From Planctomycetaceae bacterium (lineage in GTDB: Bacteria; Planctomycetota; Planctomycetia; Planctomycetales; Planctomycetaceae), in assembly GCA_002722955.1 (NCBI GenBank), contig PBMZ01000052.1:1-57910 (forward strand): a stretch of DNA of 57,910 nt, in the 5' to 3' direction. The notes under the pieces were generated by a model that ran no database searches, was not told the origin of the DNA, and worked only from the letters and a program-made list of their open reading frames with translations. This document shows, one piece after another, positions 18,017 to 27,810 of this stretch. Position 1 is the stretch's first letter, and the number at the start of each line of letters is the position of its first letter. The position numbers and the translations under genes were made by a program.

Positions 18017-18979
18017 ATGAAAATCTTAAGCTCACTGTGCGCCATCGCTGTGCTGACGACTGCCACAGCAACCGTAAACGCCCAAAAGGTGGACACCGTC
18101 GTTGGCGGTTTGAACAATCCTTGCGGCATTGCTATCCAACCTGAAACCGGCACCATTTTCGTCGCCGACAGCGGCGCCGGCCGAATCGTCAAGATCGTCG
18201 AAGGCAAGCTACACAACGTCGTCACGGATTTCCCGATCGACGTCTATGGCAAAGGCCCGAAATTCAACATCGGCCCGCTTGGTATCGGATTCCTCGGCAA
18301 GAACACTCTCGTTGTTGGCGGTGGCGGAAACATTGACGACAAAGAACGCCTGCGTGTTTATGACGTTTCTGGCGGCACCAAGAAAGCTGCCGACATGGTT
18401 GCCAGCTTTGGCTTGAAGGCCAACGAAGACCTGAAAGCCGAAGGCAACTACTACGGAGTCGCCGTCATGGATTCCGGCATCTTCGTCACCTGCAACGGCG
18501 ACGACACCGAAGGCTGGATCGCCAAGGCCAACCACAAGAAGGGCAAAGTCAAGAACTTCAAACGCTTCATCGCCTCGAAAGAAGCCACCGAAGTCGACGC
18601 CCCGGTTGCCGTGACGAACAACAAAAAGGGTGAATTGGTCGTCGGCCAAATGGGCGAGATCTCGATCCCCGAAGACGGCTTGGTGACGATCTACAACGCC
18701 AAATCCGGCAAGATGATCTCAAACCACGAAGTTGGTCTCAGCGACATCACGGCATTGGCCTACGGCAAGAACGGCAAACTCTACGCCACCGACTTTAATT
18801 GGCTGGACACCAAAAAAGGCGGCTTGTTCGTCGTCGATTTGGAAGGTGAAGATTCCGAAAAGGTCGTCGGCTTGGACAAACCAACCGCCATCGCCGTTGG
18901 AAAAGACGGCGCGATGTACATCACGGTCATCGGCACCGGCGATGACAACCCAGGCAAAGTCGTCAAGGTTTCTTGGTAA
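18017..18979 (+). CDS. Secreted beta-propeller (NHL/SMP-30-like) protein
   Basis: The 320-residue protein has a signal peptide (to about VNAQ at residue 22) and repeated propeller blades such as NPCGIAIQPETGTIFVADSG, GVAVMDSGIFVTCNGDD, ALAYGKNGKLYATDFNW and AIAVGKDGAMYITVIGTG. It has no catalytic motif that I can assign. GGAG precedes the ATG by about 10 bases. Transcription probably starts with the upstream cytochrome c peroxidase and ends at the strong terminator at 19013. A binding or substrate-presenting role beside the peroxidase is plausible but unproven. Confidence 0.8.
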   Translation: MKILSSLCAIAVLTTATATVNAQKVDTVVGGLNNPCGIAIQPETGTIFVADSGAGRIVKIVEGKLHNVVTDFPIDVYGKGPKFNIGPLGIGFLGKNTLVVGGGGNIDDKERLRVYDVSGGTKKAADMVASFGLKANEDLKAEGNYYGVAVMDSGIFVTCNGDDTEGWIAKANHKKGKVKNFKRFIASKEATEVDAPVAVTNNKKGELVVGQMGEISIPEDGLVTIYNAKSGKMISNHEVGLSDITALAYGKNGKLYATDFNWLDTKKGGLFVVDLEGEDSEKVVGLDKPTAIAVGKDGAMYITVIGTGDDNPGKVVKVSW

Positions 18980-19012
18980 GCCACATCCTTTGACGCAATT
19001 CAAATTACGCAC

Positions 19013-19050
19013 AAACCCTTGGTGCTTCGCGCCAAGGGTTTGTTTATTTA
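19013..19050 (+). terminator. Rho-independent terminator after the propeller gene
   Basis: AAACCCTTGG (19013-19022) pairs perfectly with CCAAGGGTTT (19032-19041) around a 9-base loop, followed by a T-rich run (TGTTTATTTATT). Confidence 0.9.
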
Positions 19051-19069
19051 TTAGATTAAGTGAACTCGA

Positions 19070-19095
19070 TCGTTTAACGCCCAGCCGAAGGCGCC
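19070..19095. repeat. Repeat family B, copy 2
   Basis: TCGTTTAACGCCCAGCCGAA followed by GGCGCC matches the copy at 15241-15263 almost exactly and the left arm of 52277-52332 more loosely. It lies 40 bases before the next gene start. Confidence 0.75.
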
Positions 19096-19135
19096 GGATT
19101 TCCCAAGTTCATACTTGATCGTCCAAAAGTGGAAA

Positions 19136-19999
19136 ATGAACGATAGTGCCTTACCGTCTGAATCAACCAACGCGAGCGATCCAGAGTCAGCTCGCACACG
19201 ACGCATTCTCATCTTGGGCCTCATCACTGTGAGCATTGCAGGCTTTATCATCGCGGCCGGGAAGACGCACCCCGTTGGTGCACGACCGCTGACATGGACG
19301 AATACCGAGCATCTCGGCGACGCCGCCACTGAAACGCTGCGAGTCACCTCGTTCAACATTCACGGCGGCAAGGGACTCGATGGCGAACGAAACTTGGAGC
19401 GCATCGCCAAGCTACTCGAAGGCAGCGACATCGTCGGTCTAAACGAAGTGCATCATCGAACCTTCGAAGGCACAAACCAAGCCCACCAATTAGGCCAGCG
19501 CCTGAAACTTGCCGCCGCTTTCGCCCCCACAGAACGCCGCTGGGGCCGAGACCACTTCGGAAATGGACTCCTGAGTCGAATCGCGATCAATGACGGACAG
19601 CAATCGCCGCTCACAGGAACTTACGACGACAAATTCCGCAACATCATCACTGGCAACTTTGAATGGCAGCGCCAAAACGTTTGGCTACTGATCACTCACA
19701 TCGACCGAACACGTGATCGGAAGCAACAATTGAAAGCCGCGCTCGAAATGTTCGAGAAAACGAAGACCCCTGCTATTCTTATGGGCGACTTCAACACGAC
19801 GATCGACGACAACTTGCTATCGAGCTACTTCAAAAGCAAATCCGCCAAAGACGCCGTGGGAACTTCAGCCGATTGTCCGCAACGCATCGACTGGATCTTA
19901 ACTTGTGGATTCGAAGTTGTTTCATCGCAGTGCGTCACCAATGATGCATCCGATCATCCGATGGTGACGGTCGAACTGAAGCTAAGTGGTAATCGCTGA
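19136..19999 (+). CDS. Membrane-anchored endonuclease/exonuclease/phosphatase (EEP) family protein
   Basis: The 287-residue protein has one N-terminal helix (ILILGLITVSIAGFIIAAG, about 22-42) that would anchor it with the catalytic domain outside the cytoplasm. The EEP active-site residues are visible: SFNIHGGKG, LNEVHHR with the metal Glu, the GDFNT motif with Asp and Asn, and the terminal SDHPMV with the Asp-His pair. The substrate could be nucleic acid, a phospholipid or an inositol phosphate. The stop abuts the stop of the convergent DUF1501 gene at 20000. ATG 19136 is preferred to TTG 19115. Confidence 0.85.
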   Translation: MNDSALPSESTNASDPESARTRRILILGLITVSIAGFIIAAGKTHPVGARPLTWTNTEHLGDAATETLRVTSFNIHGGKGLDGERNLERIAKLLEGSDIVGLNEVHHRTFEGTNQAHQLGQRLKLAAAFAPTERRWGRDHFGNGLLSRIAINDGQQSPLTGTYDDKFRNIITGNFEWQRQNVWLLITHIDRTRDRKQQLKAALEMFEKTKTPAILMGDFNTTIDDNLLSSYFKSKSAKDAVGTSADCPQRIDWILTCGFEVVSSQCVTNDASDHPMVTVELKLSGNR

Positions 20000-21358
20000 T
20001 TAGCCTTGAATCGCTTCTTTCACGATCCGTCCATGAATGTCAGTGAGCCGGAAGTCGCGTCCCGCGTATCGGTAAGTCAGCCGATCGTGGTCCAAGCCCA
20101 GCAAATGCAAGATGGTTGCGTGTAGGTCGTGGAAGTGAACCTTGTCCTCGGCGGCGTAGAATCCGTACTCGTCCGTTTGCCCGATCGACGTTCCTGGCCG
20201 GACGCCTCCACCAGCCATCCACATTGTGAAGCCCCACGGATTGTGGTCTCGGCCGTTGGCGTTTTGTGAGACGGGTGTGCGGCCGAACTCGCCGCCCCAG
20301 ATCACTAGCGTATCATCCAGCAACCCGCGTTGTTTTAGGTCCTTGATCAACGCCGCGATGGGGCGGTCGACTCTCTTAGTCTGCGACGAGTGATTGCTGA
20401 CCAAGCCGCTATGAGCATCCCAGCCGTTGCCGTTGCATTGTACGAATCGAACGCCGCGTTCGGAAAGTCGGCGGGCGATCAAACATTGACGGGCGAAGCT
20501 CTCCGTTGATTTCTCGTTCAAACCGTACAGCTTTTGCGTTTCAGCAGTCTCTTGAGACAAATCCAAGGCCGCGGGAGCCTCCATTTGCATGCAAAACGCT
20601 AGCTCGAACGACTTAATCCGAGCTTCCATGTCGCTGGTTACACCGCCGCTTTGAGCCGCCAGCTTGGACAGCATCTCCAATTCCAACTTTTGTCGGCGAA
20701 TGTCTTTCGGGCTTGCGGTCATGAAAGGAAACTTGGCATTCTTCTGACCGCCCAAGACAGTTCCTTGGTAAATCGCTGGCAAGAACGCGGAACCAAAGTT
20801 GTTGGCACCGCCTTGCGATGTCGCTTGATCAATGGTGATGTACGCCGGCAAGTTCTCGTTCTCGCTGCCCAGCCCGTACGTAATCCACGACCCCATGCTC
20901 GGCCGAATAAACGTGTCACTGCCGGTGTGCCATTCCAACACGGCTCCACCATGGCGCGGGTTCGTGCAGTGCATGGATTTGATGATGCACAGATCGTCGA
21001 TGACGCCAGAAAGTTCAGGGAACAACTCTCTGACCCATTGGCCGGACTCGCCCTGTCTTTGGAATTTCCACGGCGAGGCCAACAGTCCGCCCAATTGTTG
21101 TGGAAAAGAGAGCACGCGCGGCAGCGCCGATCGAGGCAGTTCCTTGCCGTTGTCCTTCGTCAGTTGCGGCTTGTAATCAAACGTGTCGACGTGCGATGGC
21201 CCACCAAACATGAACAACATAATCACACGTTTGGCTTTCGCCGCATAATGCGGTTTGGCATTCGCCAGCAGCGGCGCCAACGCCAAACTGCCAAAACCGG
21301 CCCCCAATTGCCCGATGAATTGGCGTCGCGATCCGATTTTGTTTGGTACCCGATTCAT
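20000..21358 (-). CDS. DUF1501 protein (module a)
   Basis: The 452-residue protein has an N-terminal Tat-like signal (GSRRQFIGQLGAGFGSLALA) and the DUF1501 pattern of the alkaline-phosphatase-like clan: MFGGPSHVDTFDYKP, the metal-site segments WGGEFGRTP and GRDHNPWGF, and HDLHATILHLLGLDH. The function of the family is unknown; it may be a hydrolase of phosphate or sulfate esters that acts outside the cytoplasm. I chose the ATG at 21358 because it directly precedes the signal. An open frame goes on upstream to 21523, but that part is a repeat-like intergenic sequence. It is the last gene of a three-gene operon with the J-like and PSD1 proteins. Confidence 0.9.
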   Translation of the reverse strand: MNRVPNKIGSRRQFIGQLGAGFGSLALAPLLANAKPHYAAKAKRVIMLFMFGGPSHVDTFDYKPQLTKDNGKELPRSALPRVLSFPQQLGGLLASPWKFQRQGESGQWVRELFPELSGVIDDLCIIKSMHCTNPRHGGAVLEWHTGSDTFIRPSMGSWITYGLGSENENLPAYITIDQATSQGGANNFGSAFLPAIYQGTVLGGQKNAKFPFMTASPKDIRRQKLELEMLSKLAAQSGGVTSDMEARIKSFELAFCMQMEAPAALDLSQETAETQKLYGLNEKSTESFARQCLIARRLSERGVRFVQCNGNGWDAHSGLVSNHSSQTKRVDRPIAALIKDLKQRGLLDDTLVIWGGEFGRTPVSQNANGRDHNPWGFTMWMAGGGVRPGTSIGQTDEYGFYAAEDKVHFHDLHATILHLLGLDHDRLTYRYAGRDFRLTDIHGRIVKEAIQG

Positions 21359-21519
21359 CTCAAATCCAGTTCGTCGCGAGGGTGGCGTAGTAGCGAACCC
21401 CAATACGTTGCAACTCGGACTGGGGGCTTCGCTCCGCTCCGACCCCAGCCACCCACCAACCCTTAAACAACCACCTTTTTCATTAGCGTAGATCAGCGTC
21501 GATAGTGTTCCCAAAACAC

Positions 21520-23889
21520 TCACTTCACATACATAAACTCATTCGACGAAAACAAAACTCGCACAATCGACTGCCAAACCTCAATTTCGCGAGTCCTATC
21601 GTCAACAGTCTTTTCAACACCCGCACTTCGCCGCTTAGCGAATTCTAGCCACGCAGTAGCTTCGTCATCGGTTGGCTGACGACAGAGCAACTCTTCGTAA
21701 ACGCTGGATAACCGAGCACGCGGGCTTTCTTCACTCTTAACCGCTTGCTCGGCGACGAGTCGAGATGATTTTCGAACCAATTCATTATTCAGCATAAACA
21801 GCGCCTGCGGCGCCACGGTCGTCGTGTTTCGGCGTCCAGCAGGAACGGAAGGATCGGGGAAATCGAACGTCGTCAAGAACTCATGCAACCCACTTCGAAT
21901 AACCGGCAGGTAAACAGTGCGTCGTGGTTGTTGATGCACAGCGTTGCATTTTTCGATCTCGCCGCTGGACATGATCTTATGGTTTCGAACGGGCAAAGTC
22001 TTGCCGCCGATCTTAAGATCGAGTTGCTTGCTGAGAGCCAGCAAACTGTCGCGCAGCTCTTCAGCTTGTAACCGCCTGGCTGACATTCGCCAATAGTGAC
22101 TGTTGTTTAAATCCTTCTCCAGCCCCGTTTCACTATCGGCAGCACTCAACCGATACGTGGTCGAGTTGAGTATCAAGCGTTGGATAGCCTTGATTGACCA
22201 GCCCGATTCCATGAACTGGATCGCGAGCCAATCTAACAGCCGCTGGTTCTTGGGACGTTGCCCCAGTTGACCGAAGTTGTCAACGCTTTCAACCAACCCA
22301 CTGCCAAAGTGCCAATTCCAGATCCGATTGACCATCACTCGCGCCGTCATTGGATTCTTCTTAGAAGCAAGCCATTCCGCCAACTCGCGCCGTCCGCTTT
22401 CACCTTTGGCGACGTTAATCGGCGACGATGCAAGAATCACGGGAACACCGCGGTTCACTGAAGTCGACGGCGTCAGATGGTTACCACGAAGTAACAGTGG
22501 CATGTCAGCAATGTCGCCATCCTTCACGGCCATCGCTGTTGGAATCTTTCCGATTTCGGCGTAAGCTTCATTCAGTTTTGCGCTGTGTTGCTTCCGCTGC
22601 TCTCCCGACATGTTGGTCTTGTTGCCATTAACCAAAACATCGTCGTTCTCGTCCATTTGCAGTTCGAGCTTCGCCAGTCGGGCGTTGTCGGCTTGGTTCG
22701 TAAGTGCTGTCAGGTTAAATTTCGCATCCACCCGAAAGCTGTGCATCGACGTGGTACTTCGCAAGATGCCCGCCATTGCGTAGTAGTCGCGTTGTGAAAT
22801 CGGATCGAACTTATGGTCGTGACAGCGAGCACACGCTACCGTCAGTGCCAAGAACGCTCGCGATATCGTATCGAGTTGCTCGTCGACAATATCGAGTTGC
22901 TGTTTCACGGGATCATCAGCGCTCGGCTGCTTTTGTCCCAGCATCAAAAACGTTGTTGCCGTGACAGCTTCGGCGCGGTTCGGCGACTTCCAGTCCGAAA
23001 TCAGATCGCCCGCGATTTGCTCGCGAACGAATTGATCATACGGCTTATTGTTGTTGAACGCGGCGATGACATAGTCGCGATAACGCCACGCGTCGGCGAA
23101 TGCGATGTTGTCATCCATGCCGTTGCTGTCGGAATAGCGAGCCACGTCTAGCCAGTGACGCCCCCACTTCTCCCCGTATCGCGGCGAGTCCAACAATCGA
23201 TCGACCAGCTTGCGGAAAGCGTCCGGCGACTTGTCTTCCAAGAATCGTTCAACGTCCTGTATCGTTGGCGGCAACCCATGCAAGTCAAACGTTACTCGAC
23301 GAATCAACGTTCGCTTGTCAGCAGCGTTAACTGGATCGATCCCTAGCACTTCAAGGTTTGCCAGGACAAAGTGGTCAACCGCATTGCGTGTCCACTCACG
23401 CTTTTTGACTGTCGGTACGTCAGAAAGCTCCGGCGCAACAAAGGCCCAATACCGTCGATCCTCGTCAGTTATCTTTCGCGGGCTTCCCTGCGGGCGAGCT
23501 TTGACGTCCGGCAAGCCTTCCGGCCAACGGCCTTTGATCCGCACCCAACGTGTCATCGTCGCGATCTCGGCATTCGAAATCCGCTTCTTCGGCGGCATGG
23601 CCACAACCGACGGCTCGTGATTCACAGCGTGTAGCAGCAGACTTTCGAAGGGTTTGCCAGGTTTGATTGCCGGACCGGATTGACCACCCTTCAGAATCCC
23701 TTTCAAGGAATCCAACCGCAGTTGACCTTCCCCGTCTTCCGTTTCGGGACCGTGACACTCGTAACAGTGCCGCACCAGAATCGGACGAACTTGGGATTCG
23801 AATGCTTCGAGGACTCTTGGGTTGATGTCTGCTGCGTTTGCGAGACCACCTGACAAAAACAGCAAGAAAATCAAGAATCCTCGCGCCAT
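21520..23889 (-). CDS. PSCyt1-DUF1549-DUF1553 protein (PSD1, module a)
   Basis: The 789-residue exported protein has a signal peptide (GFLIFLLFLSGGLANA) and a planctomycete cytochrome C domain with CYECHG (Cys42, Cys45, His46). Then come DUF1549 (DLHGLPPTIQDV, YGEKWGRHWLDVARY, KPYDQFVREQIAGDL) and DUF1553 (NPMTARVMVNRIWNWHFGSG, RRNTTTVAPQALFMLNNELV). A second CxxCH, CARCHDHKFDP, lies inside DUF1549. The role of these proteins is unknown; haem suggests electron transfer or a redox reaction paired with DUF1501. The start is 23 bases after the J-like gene, and an upstream in-frame start at 23973 would overlap that gene. The DUF1501 gene follows. Confidence 0.92.
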   Translation of the reverse strand: MARGFLIFLLFLSGGLANAADINPRVLEAFESQVRPILVRHCYECHGPETEDGEGQLRLDSLKGILKGGQSGPAIKPGKPFESLLLHAVNHEPSVVAMPPKKRISNAEIATMTRWVRIKGRWPEGLPDVKARPQGSPRKITDEDRRYWAFVAPELSDVPTVKKREWTRNAVDHFVLANLEVLGIDPVNAADKRTLIRRVTFDLHGLPPTIQDVERFLEDKSPDAFRKLVDRLLDSPRYGEKWGRHWLDVARYSDSNGMDDNIAFADAWRYRDYVIAAFNNNKPYDQFVREQIAGDLISDWKSPNRAEAVTATTFLMLGQKQPSADDPVKQQLDIVDEQLDTISRAFLALTVACARCHDHKFDPISQRDYYAMAGILRSTTSMHSFRVDAKFNLTALTNQADNARLAKLELQMDENDDVLVNGNKTNMSGEQRKQHSAKLNEAYAEIGKIPTAMAVKDGDIADMPLLLRGNHLTPSTSVNRGVPVILASSPINVAKGESGRRELAEWLASKKNPMTARVMVNRIWNWHFGSGLVESVDNFGQLGQRPKNQRLLDWLAIQFMESGWSIKAIQRLILNSTTYRLSAADSETGLEKDLNNSHYWRMSARRLQAEELRDSLLALSKQLDLKIGGKTLPVRNHKIMSSGEIEKCNAVHQQPRRTVYLPVIRSGLHEFLTTFDFPDPSVPAGRRNTTTVAPQALFMLNNELVRKSSRLVAEQAVKSEESPRARLSSVYEELLCRQPTDDEATAWLEFAKRRSAGVEKTVDDRTREIEVWQSIVRVLFSSNEFMYVK

Positions 23890-23912
23890 AGTTACGTCCA
23901 GTTCCGTTCTCG

Positions 23913-24692
23913 TCAGCGCTTTGCACGCCAATTCAGTTCGACGGAGATCGTCTCGCCTTCGAGGAACTTCCAAGTGTTTTTGATTTCGCGGTAGCCGCTT
24001 CTTTCAAAGATGAAAGTATGCTCGCCACGGCGGACTTTGAATTTGACGACCTCGTCACTTGGCAATTGCTCCGCGCCGTTAATCAAGACTTCGGCGTCCT
24101 TCATGACAAACGCTCCATCGCGTTCGTTCACATTCCATTTCACTTGCAAAATCGCCAAGCCATCGTCGGGGTCTTCTGAGGGCCCTGTTAATAGCATGAA
24201 AATGGCGATGATGATCGAAATCACGGACACGACGCCAGTTCCGATCCAGACGACTGGCAACCCCTTCGGCTTAGCTTCTTCTTCGCTTTCGCTGTCTTCC
24301 GAATCGTCTGATTTGGCTGGTTTCTTGCGAGTGGCCTTCGGTTCTGGAGTAAGCTCGGGCGACTCACTAAAATCAAATGGGCTTGGCGCGGCATCGGATG
24401 CTTCGCTGGCTGCGTCGATCTCGGCTCTGAGTTTCTCGTCGTAGGCTGCCTTTTCATCAGCATTCAATAGGCAACGTCGAGCTGACGAGATCTCGTTCAA
24501 CAACTTTTGTGACAACTCCACATGCAGCCCAGCGGCAACGTCCTGCAGATACGACATTCGTTGGTTGGCTGCGACGTCGATGACCTCAGCATCAGATTCG
24601 AACAAGTCGACACCCAACAACCGATAATGGGTGGGCGGTTGTTGAGAGGGCGGAATCCCCAGCCATTTGTGATATGCATCAAAGTCCGACAT
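23913..24692 (-). CDS. J-domain-like membrane protein without HPD
   Basis: The 259-residue protein opens with a J-domain-like helix bundle (YHKWLGIPPSQQPP, HYRLLGVDLFESD, then NEISSARRCLLNADEKAAYD). The HPD signature that stimulates DnaK is missing, and AANQRMSYL stands in its place. A low-complexity acidic/Lys stretch (about 95-145) leads to one membrane helix (VWIGTGVVSVISIIIAIFML). The C-terminal 90 residues form a PEGA-like beta domain (VKFKVRRGEHTFIFERSGY). I recall proteins of this build as common in planctomycetes and of unknown role. Here it heads the operon of PSD1/DUF1501 module a, so it may help assemble that pair. Confidence 0.8.
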   Translation of the reverse strand: MSDFDAYHKWLGIPPSQQPPTHYRLLGVDLFESDAEVIDVAANQRMSYLQDVAAGLHVELSQKLLNEISSARRCLLNADEKAAYDEKLRAEIDAASEASDAAPSPFDFSESPELTPEPKATRKKPAKSDDSEDSESEEEAKPKGLPVVWIGTGVVSVISIIIAIFMLLTGPSEDPDDGLAILQVKWNVNERDGAFVMKDAEVLINGAEQLPSDEVVKFKVRRGEHTFIFERSGYREIKNTWKFLEGETISVELNWRAKR

Positions 24693-24966
24693 AGCTCTTA
24701 AAACGATCCGCTCACAGGAATGGGCATGGAATTACGGTGAACACTGAGATCAGCGCCTAGATCGATCAGTCAACAGAACAAACACGCAAAGCATGCACGA
24801 ATGGAATTTGTGAACTCACTATGCTAGGCACACTGCAAAGTTTGGACAAGCGACCAAGCCTCGAAATGATTCGCACTCTCAGTTCAACGTGTGCCAGCAG
24901 GCGTTCTGTGGTAAAATCCATGGCTCACTATCAAATTCGCTAGTCCTCAAGATGCTTGTTCCGTCG

Positions 24967-27807
24967 ATGAAAAAGTTCTTGATTACGTCTCTATGCGTCT
25001 TCTTCTGTTTGTTGCGTTGTGCACAGGCAGCGGATCCCATTTTTGAGACGGACATTAAGCCAGTTCTGAGTCGACAGTGCGGTAAATGCCACAGCGGCAA
25101 GGTTCGCAAGGGCAACCTCGATCTCAGTTCAATGAAGTCGATTCGGCGAGGCGGCGAATCAGGCGAAGCTCTGATCGACAAACTCTCGGAAAGCTACCTT
25201 TGGGCGATGATTGACGGTGGCGAAATGCCACCCGATGGCGAGCCGCAATTGTCAAAACCCGAAGTCAAGCTGCTTCGTCGTTGGTTAGAAACAGGCGCTG
25301 CTTCGAAGACTCCGACGGCACTCGAAGAGACTGCGATCACTCAGCACGACGTTTATCCAATCGTGTTGCTCAGATGCACGACTTGTCACGGTCCTCGATT
25401 GAAGCGTGGGGGACTTGATTTGAGGACGAAGTCGTCGATGTTGGCGGGAGGCAAAAGCGGTCCCGCCTTGCTCCCGGGCGATCCCAATAACAGCTTGATG
25501 ATTCAACGCATCGAGACCGAAGCTTGTCCGCCTCGGGAACAACTGCTTAAGTACTTCATTCGTCGGCCTCCCGCCACGGAAGTGAAAACGCTGCGAAAGT
25601 GGATCGAAGACGGCGCTCGCGAGGACGAAATTCAACCAGACATTGCTGGCACGACACCAGACCCGCTGGTCACAGACGAGGATCGGCAGCACTGGGCATT
25701 TCAGCGGCCCAAAGCGGCAAGTGCGGACTCATCGATTGACGCCTACATTACCGCGAAACTCAAAGCCAACGGATTGTCGCTGTCTCCAACTGCCGATCGT
25801 GACACACTTATCCGTCGAGCCTACTTAGACTTAACGGGGATTCCGCCGACTGTGGATGAATGGCAAGAGTGGCACAATCTTGCTGCGGCGCACTGGTATT
25901 CACGAATGATCGATCACCTGTTGGCCTCACCCAGATACGGTGAGCGTTGGGGCCGCCACTGGTTGGATTTGGCCGGATACGCAGATTCCGAAGGCGGCGT
26001 TTCCTCTGATCCGATTCGCAAAGTAGCTTGGAAATATCGAGATTACGTCATTCGATCTTTCAACAAAGATAAACCGTACGATCAATTCCTGATCGAGCAA
26101 ATCGCTGGTGATGAATTGATTGATCATGCAAATGCCGACACGATCACCAACGAGATGGTTGATAATCTAGTCGCGACCGGTTTCTTGCGAATGGGCATTG
26201 ATCAGACGGGCTCGAGGACAATGAATTTCGTGCCCGAGCGATTAGGGGTCATCAACGACGCGATCACAGTTTTGGGGTCTGGGGTGATGGGGTTGACGTT
26301 GGAGTGTGCCCGTTGTCACTCGCACAAATACGACGCGATTCCGCAGCGAGACTACTACCGCTTTAAGGCCATATTTCAAGGAGCGCTCGACGAGCACGAT
26401 TGGTTGACTTTTAAGAAGCGGGCTCTGGAACTCGATACTCTTGAGCGGCGTCGGCAAGTTGCCAAGACGAACCCACCCTTAAAAGCAGAAATCAAGAAGT
26501 TGGACGGAAAGCGCAAGCAAGCCATCACTGACTTGCGGCTTGAGTTGTTGCGGCAACATTATCCTGAGCAATCAGACGATGATCGGAGTGCGACTTTGAA
26601 AGCACTTCGAATTGCCGACAACAATCGAAGTCAGCCACAACGAATCCTTGTCGAGAAGTTGCAGACTGTTGAAGTGATCCCAGATGAGCAGCAGCCGGAC
26701 TCGGTTGTCGAAGCGCGACGAAGTTTGCGAGCCATTGAAGATCAGATTCTAAAACTTGAAAGACGGCTGGCGGCGCCATTGACGATTCGAGCAGTCTGGG
26801 ACCGCGGCGAACCGTCCCCAACCTATATCCTGCGCCGCGGTGAACACGATAAACCTTCTCGCTTAGTCGGACCGGGGGTTCCGTCCGTCTTGACCGATGG
26901 TCGGACTCCGTTCAACGCTAAGCCGCCATTTCCGGATGGCACGCCCAAAACGGGACGCCGGTTGGCGTTTGCCCGCTGGCTAACATCAGGCGAGCACCCA
27001 TTGACAGCCCGAGTGATGGTGAATCGCGTTTGGTATCATCATTTTGGGACGGGACTGGTTAAGACGTTGGAAAACTTTGGGCGTCAAGGAGAGCTTCCGT
27101 CTCATCCCGAGTTACTGGATTGGTTGGCCATCCAGTTTGTCAATGACGGTTGGAGTATGAAGCAACTGCACCGTCGAATCATGCTCTCGCAAACTTACCG
27201 TCAGTCGAGCCGTGTTTCGGAATCCGCCAACGAGCGAGATTCGCAAGCCCGGTTGCTTTCTCACATGCCATTAAGACGAATGGACGCAGAATCGCTCCGA
27301 GATTCCTTGTTGTATGTGGCCGATCAGCTTGATTTGACTCCTGGTGGGCCACCCGATCGAGTTGATGTCTCATTGAACGGACTTGTCAGCGCCAAACCAA
27401 CCGAGTCAGGACGATGGCGTCGTAGCATTTATCTTCAATATCGTCGAACGGCGATACCGACGATGATGGAAGCGTTCGACTATCCAGAGATGGGACCGAA
27501 TTGTTTGACTCGCAGTGTGTCGACGGTGTCTCCACAATCACTGATGCTGATGAATGACGGTCGAATCCGGAACCTTGCCGCTTCATTGGCCGGGCGAGTC
27601 ATCAAATTGGCGGGAAATGACGAGCGGCAGCGTGTCGAGACCGTCTATAAGATGGCATTGAGCCGCTTGCCAACGGACGCCGAGAGAACACTGAGCCTCC
27701 GGGCACTTAACGAATTCAAACAACAATGGCAAGGCGACTCGAAGGCAGCGCTGGTGACATATTGCCATACGATATTGAACTCGGCCGCCTTTATTTATGT
27801 TGATTGA
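24967..27807 (+). CDS. PSD1 protein with two cytochrome domains (module b)
   Basis: The 946-residue exported protein has a signal peptide (FLITSLCVFFCLLRCAQA). It has two tandem planctomycete cytochrome C domains, with CGKCH (Cys38, Cys41, His42) and CTTCHG (Cys137, Cys140, His141). DUF1549 follows (YLDLTGIPPTVDEW, GERWGRHWLDLAGYADSEGG) with CARCHSHKYDAIP near residue 447. A charged coiled-coil segment (about 485-600) comes before DUF1553 (HPLTARVMVNRVWYHHFG). The other three PSD1 proteins here have one N-terminal haem site each. ATG 24967 is preferred to 24952, which would add five residues before the signal. The DUF1501 partner starts 3 bases after the stop, so the two are tightly coupled. 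Confidence 0.92.
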   Translation: MKKFLITSLCVFFCLLRCAQAADPIFETDIKPVLSRQCGKCHSGKVRKGNLDLSSMKSIRRGGESGEALIDKLSESYLWAMIDGGEMPPDGEPQLSKPEVKLLRRWLETGAASKTPTALEETAITQHDVYPIVLLRCTTCHGPRLKRGGLDLRTKSSMLAGGKSGPALLPGDPNNSLMIQRIETEACPPREQLLKYFIRRPPATEVKTLRKWIEDGAREDEIQPDIAGTTPDPLVTDEDRQHWAFQRPKAASADSSIDAYITAKLKANGLSLSPTADRDTLIRRAYLDLTGIPPTVDEWQEWHNLAAAHWYSRMIDHLLASPRYGERWGRHWLDLAGYADSEGGVSSDPIRKVAWKYRDYVIRSFNKDKPYDQFLIEQIAGDELIDHANADTITNEMVDNLVATGFLRMGIDQTGSRTMNFVPERLGVINDAITVLGSGVMGLTLECARCHSHKYDAIPQRDYYRFKAIFQGALDEHDWLTFKKRALELDTLERRRQVAKTNPPLKAEIKKLDGKRKQAITDLRLELLRQHYPEQSDDDRSATLKALRIADNNRSQPQRILVEKLQTVEVIPDEQQPDSVVEARRSLRAIEDQILKLERRLAAPLTIRAVWDRGEPSPTYILRRGEHDKPSRLVGPGVPSVLTDGRTPFNAKPPFPDGTPKTGRRLAFARWLTSGEHPLTARVMVNRVWYHHFGTGLVKTLENFGRQGELPSHPELLDWLAIQFVNDGWSMKQLHRRIMLSQTYRQSSRVSESANERDSQARLLSHMPLRRMDAESLRDSLLYVADQLDLTPGGPPDRVDVSLNGLVSAKPTESGRWRRSIYLQYRRTAIPTMMEAFDYPEMGPNCLTRSVSTVSPQSLMLMNDGRIRNLAASLAGRVIKLAGNDERQRVETVYKMALSRLPTDAERTLSLRALNEFKQQWQGDSKAALVTYCHTILNSAAFIYVD

Positions 27808-27810
27808 AGT

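Noticed and set aside
20651..21466. A 271-codon plus-strand ORF opposite DUF1501
   Set aside because: Antisense to a conserved gene; the composition is Arg- and Gln-rich with no motif.
21359..21523. A 55-residue N-terminal extension of the module a DUF1501 protein
   Set aside because: It lies before a clear Tat-like signal and its DNA is a repeat-like intergenic sequence (CTGGGG...CCCCAG), so it is unlikely to be translated.
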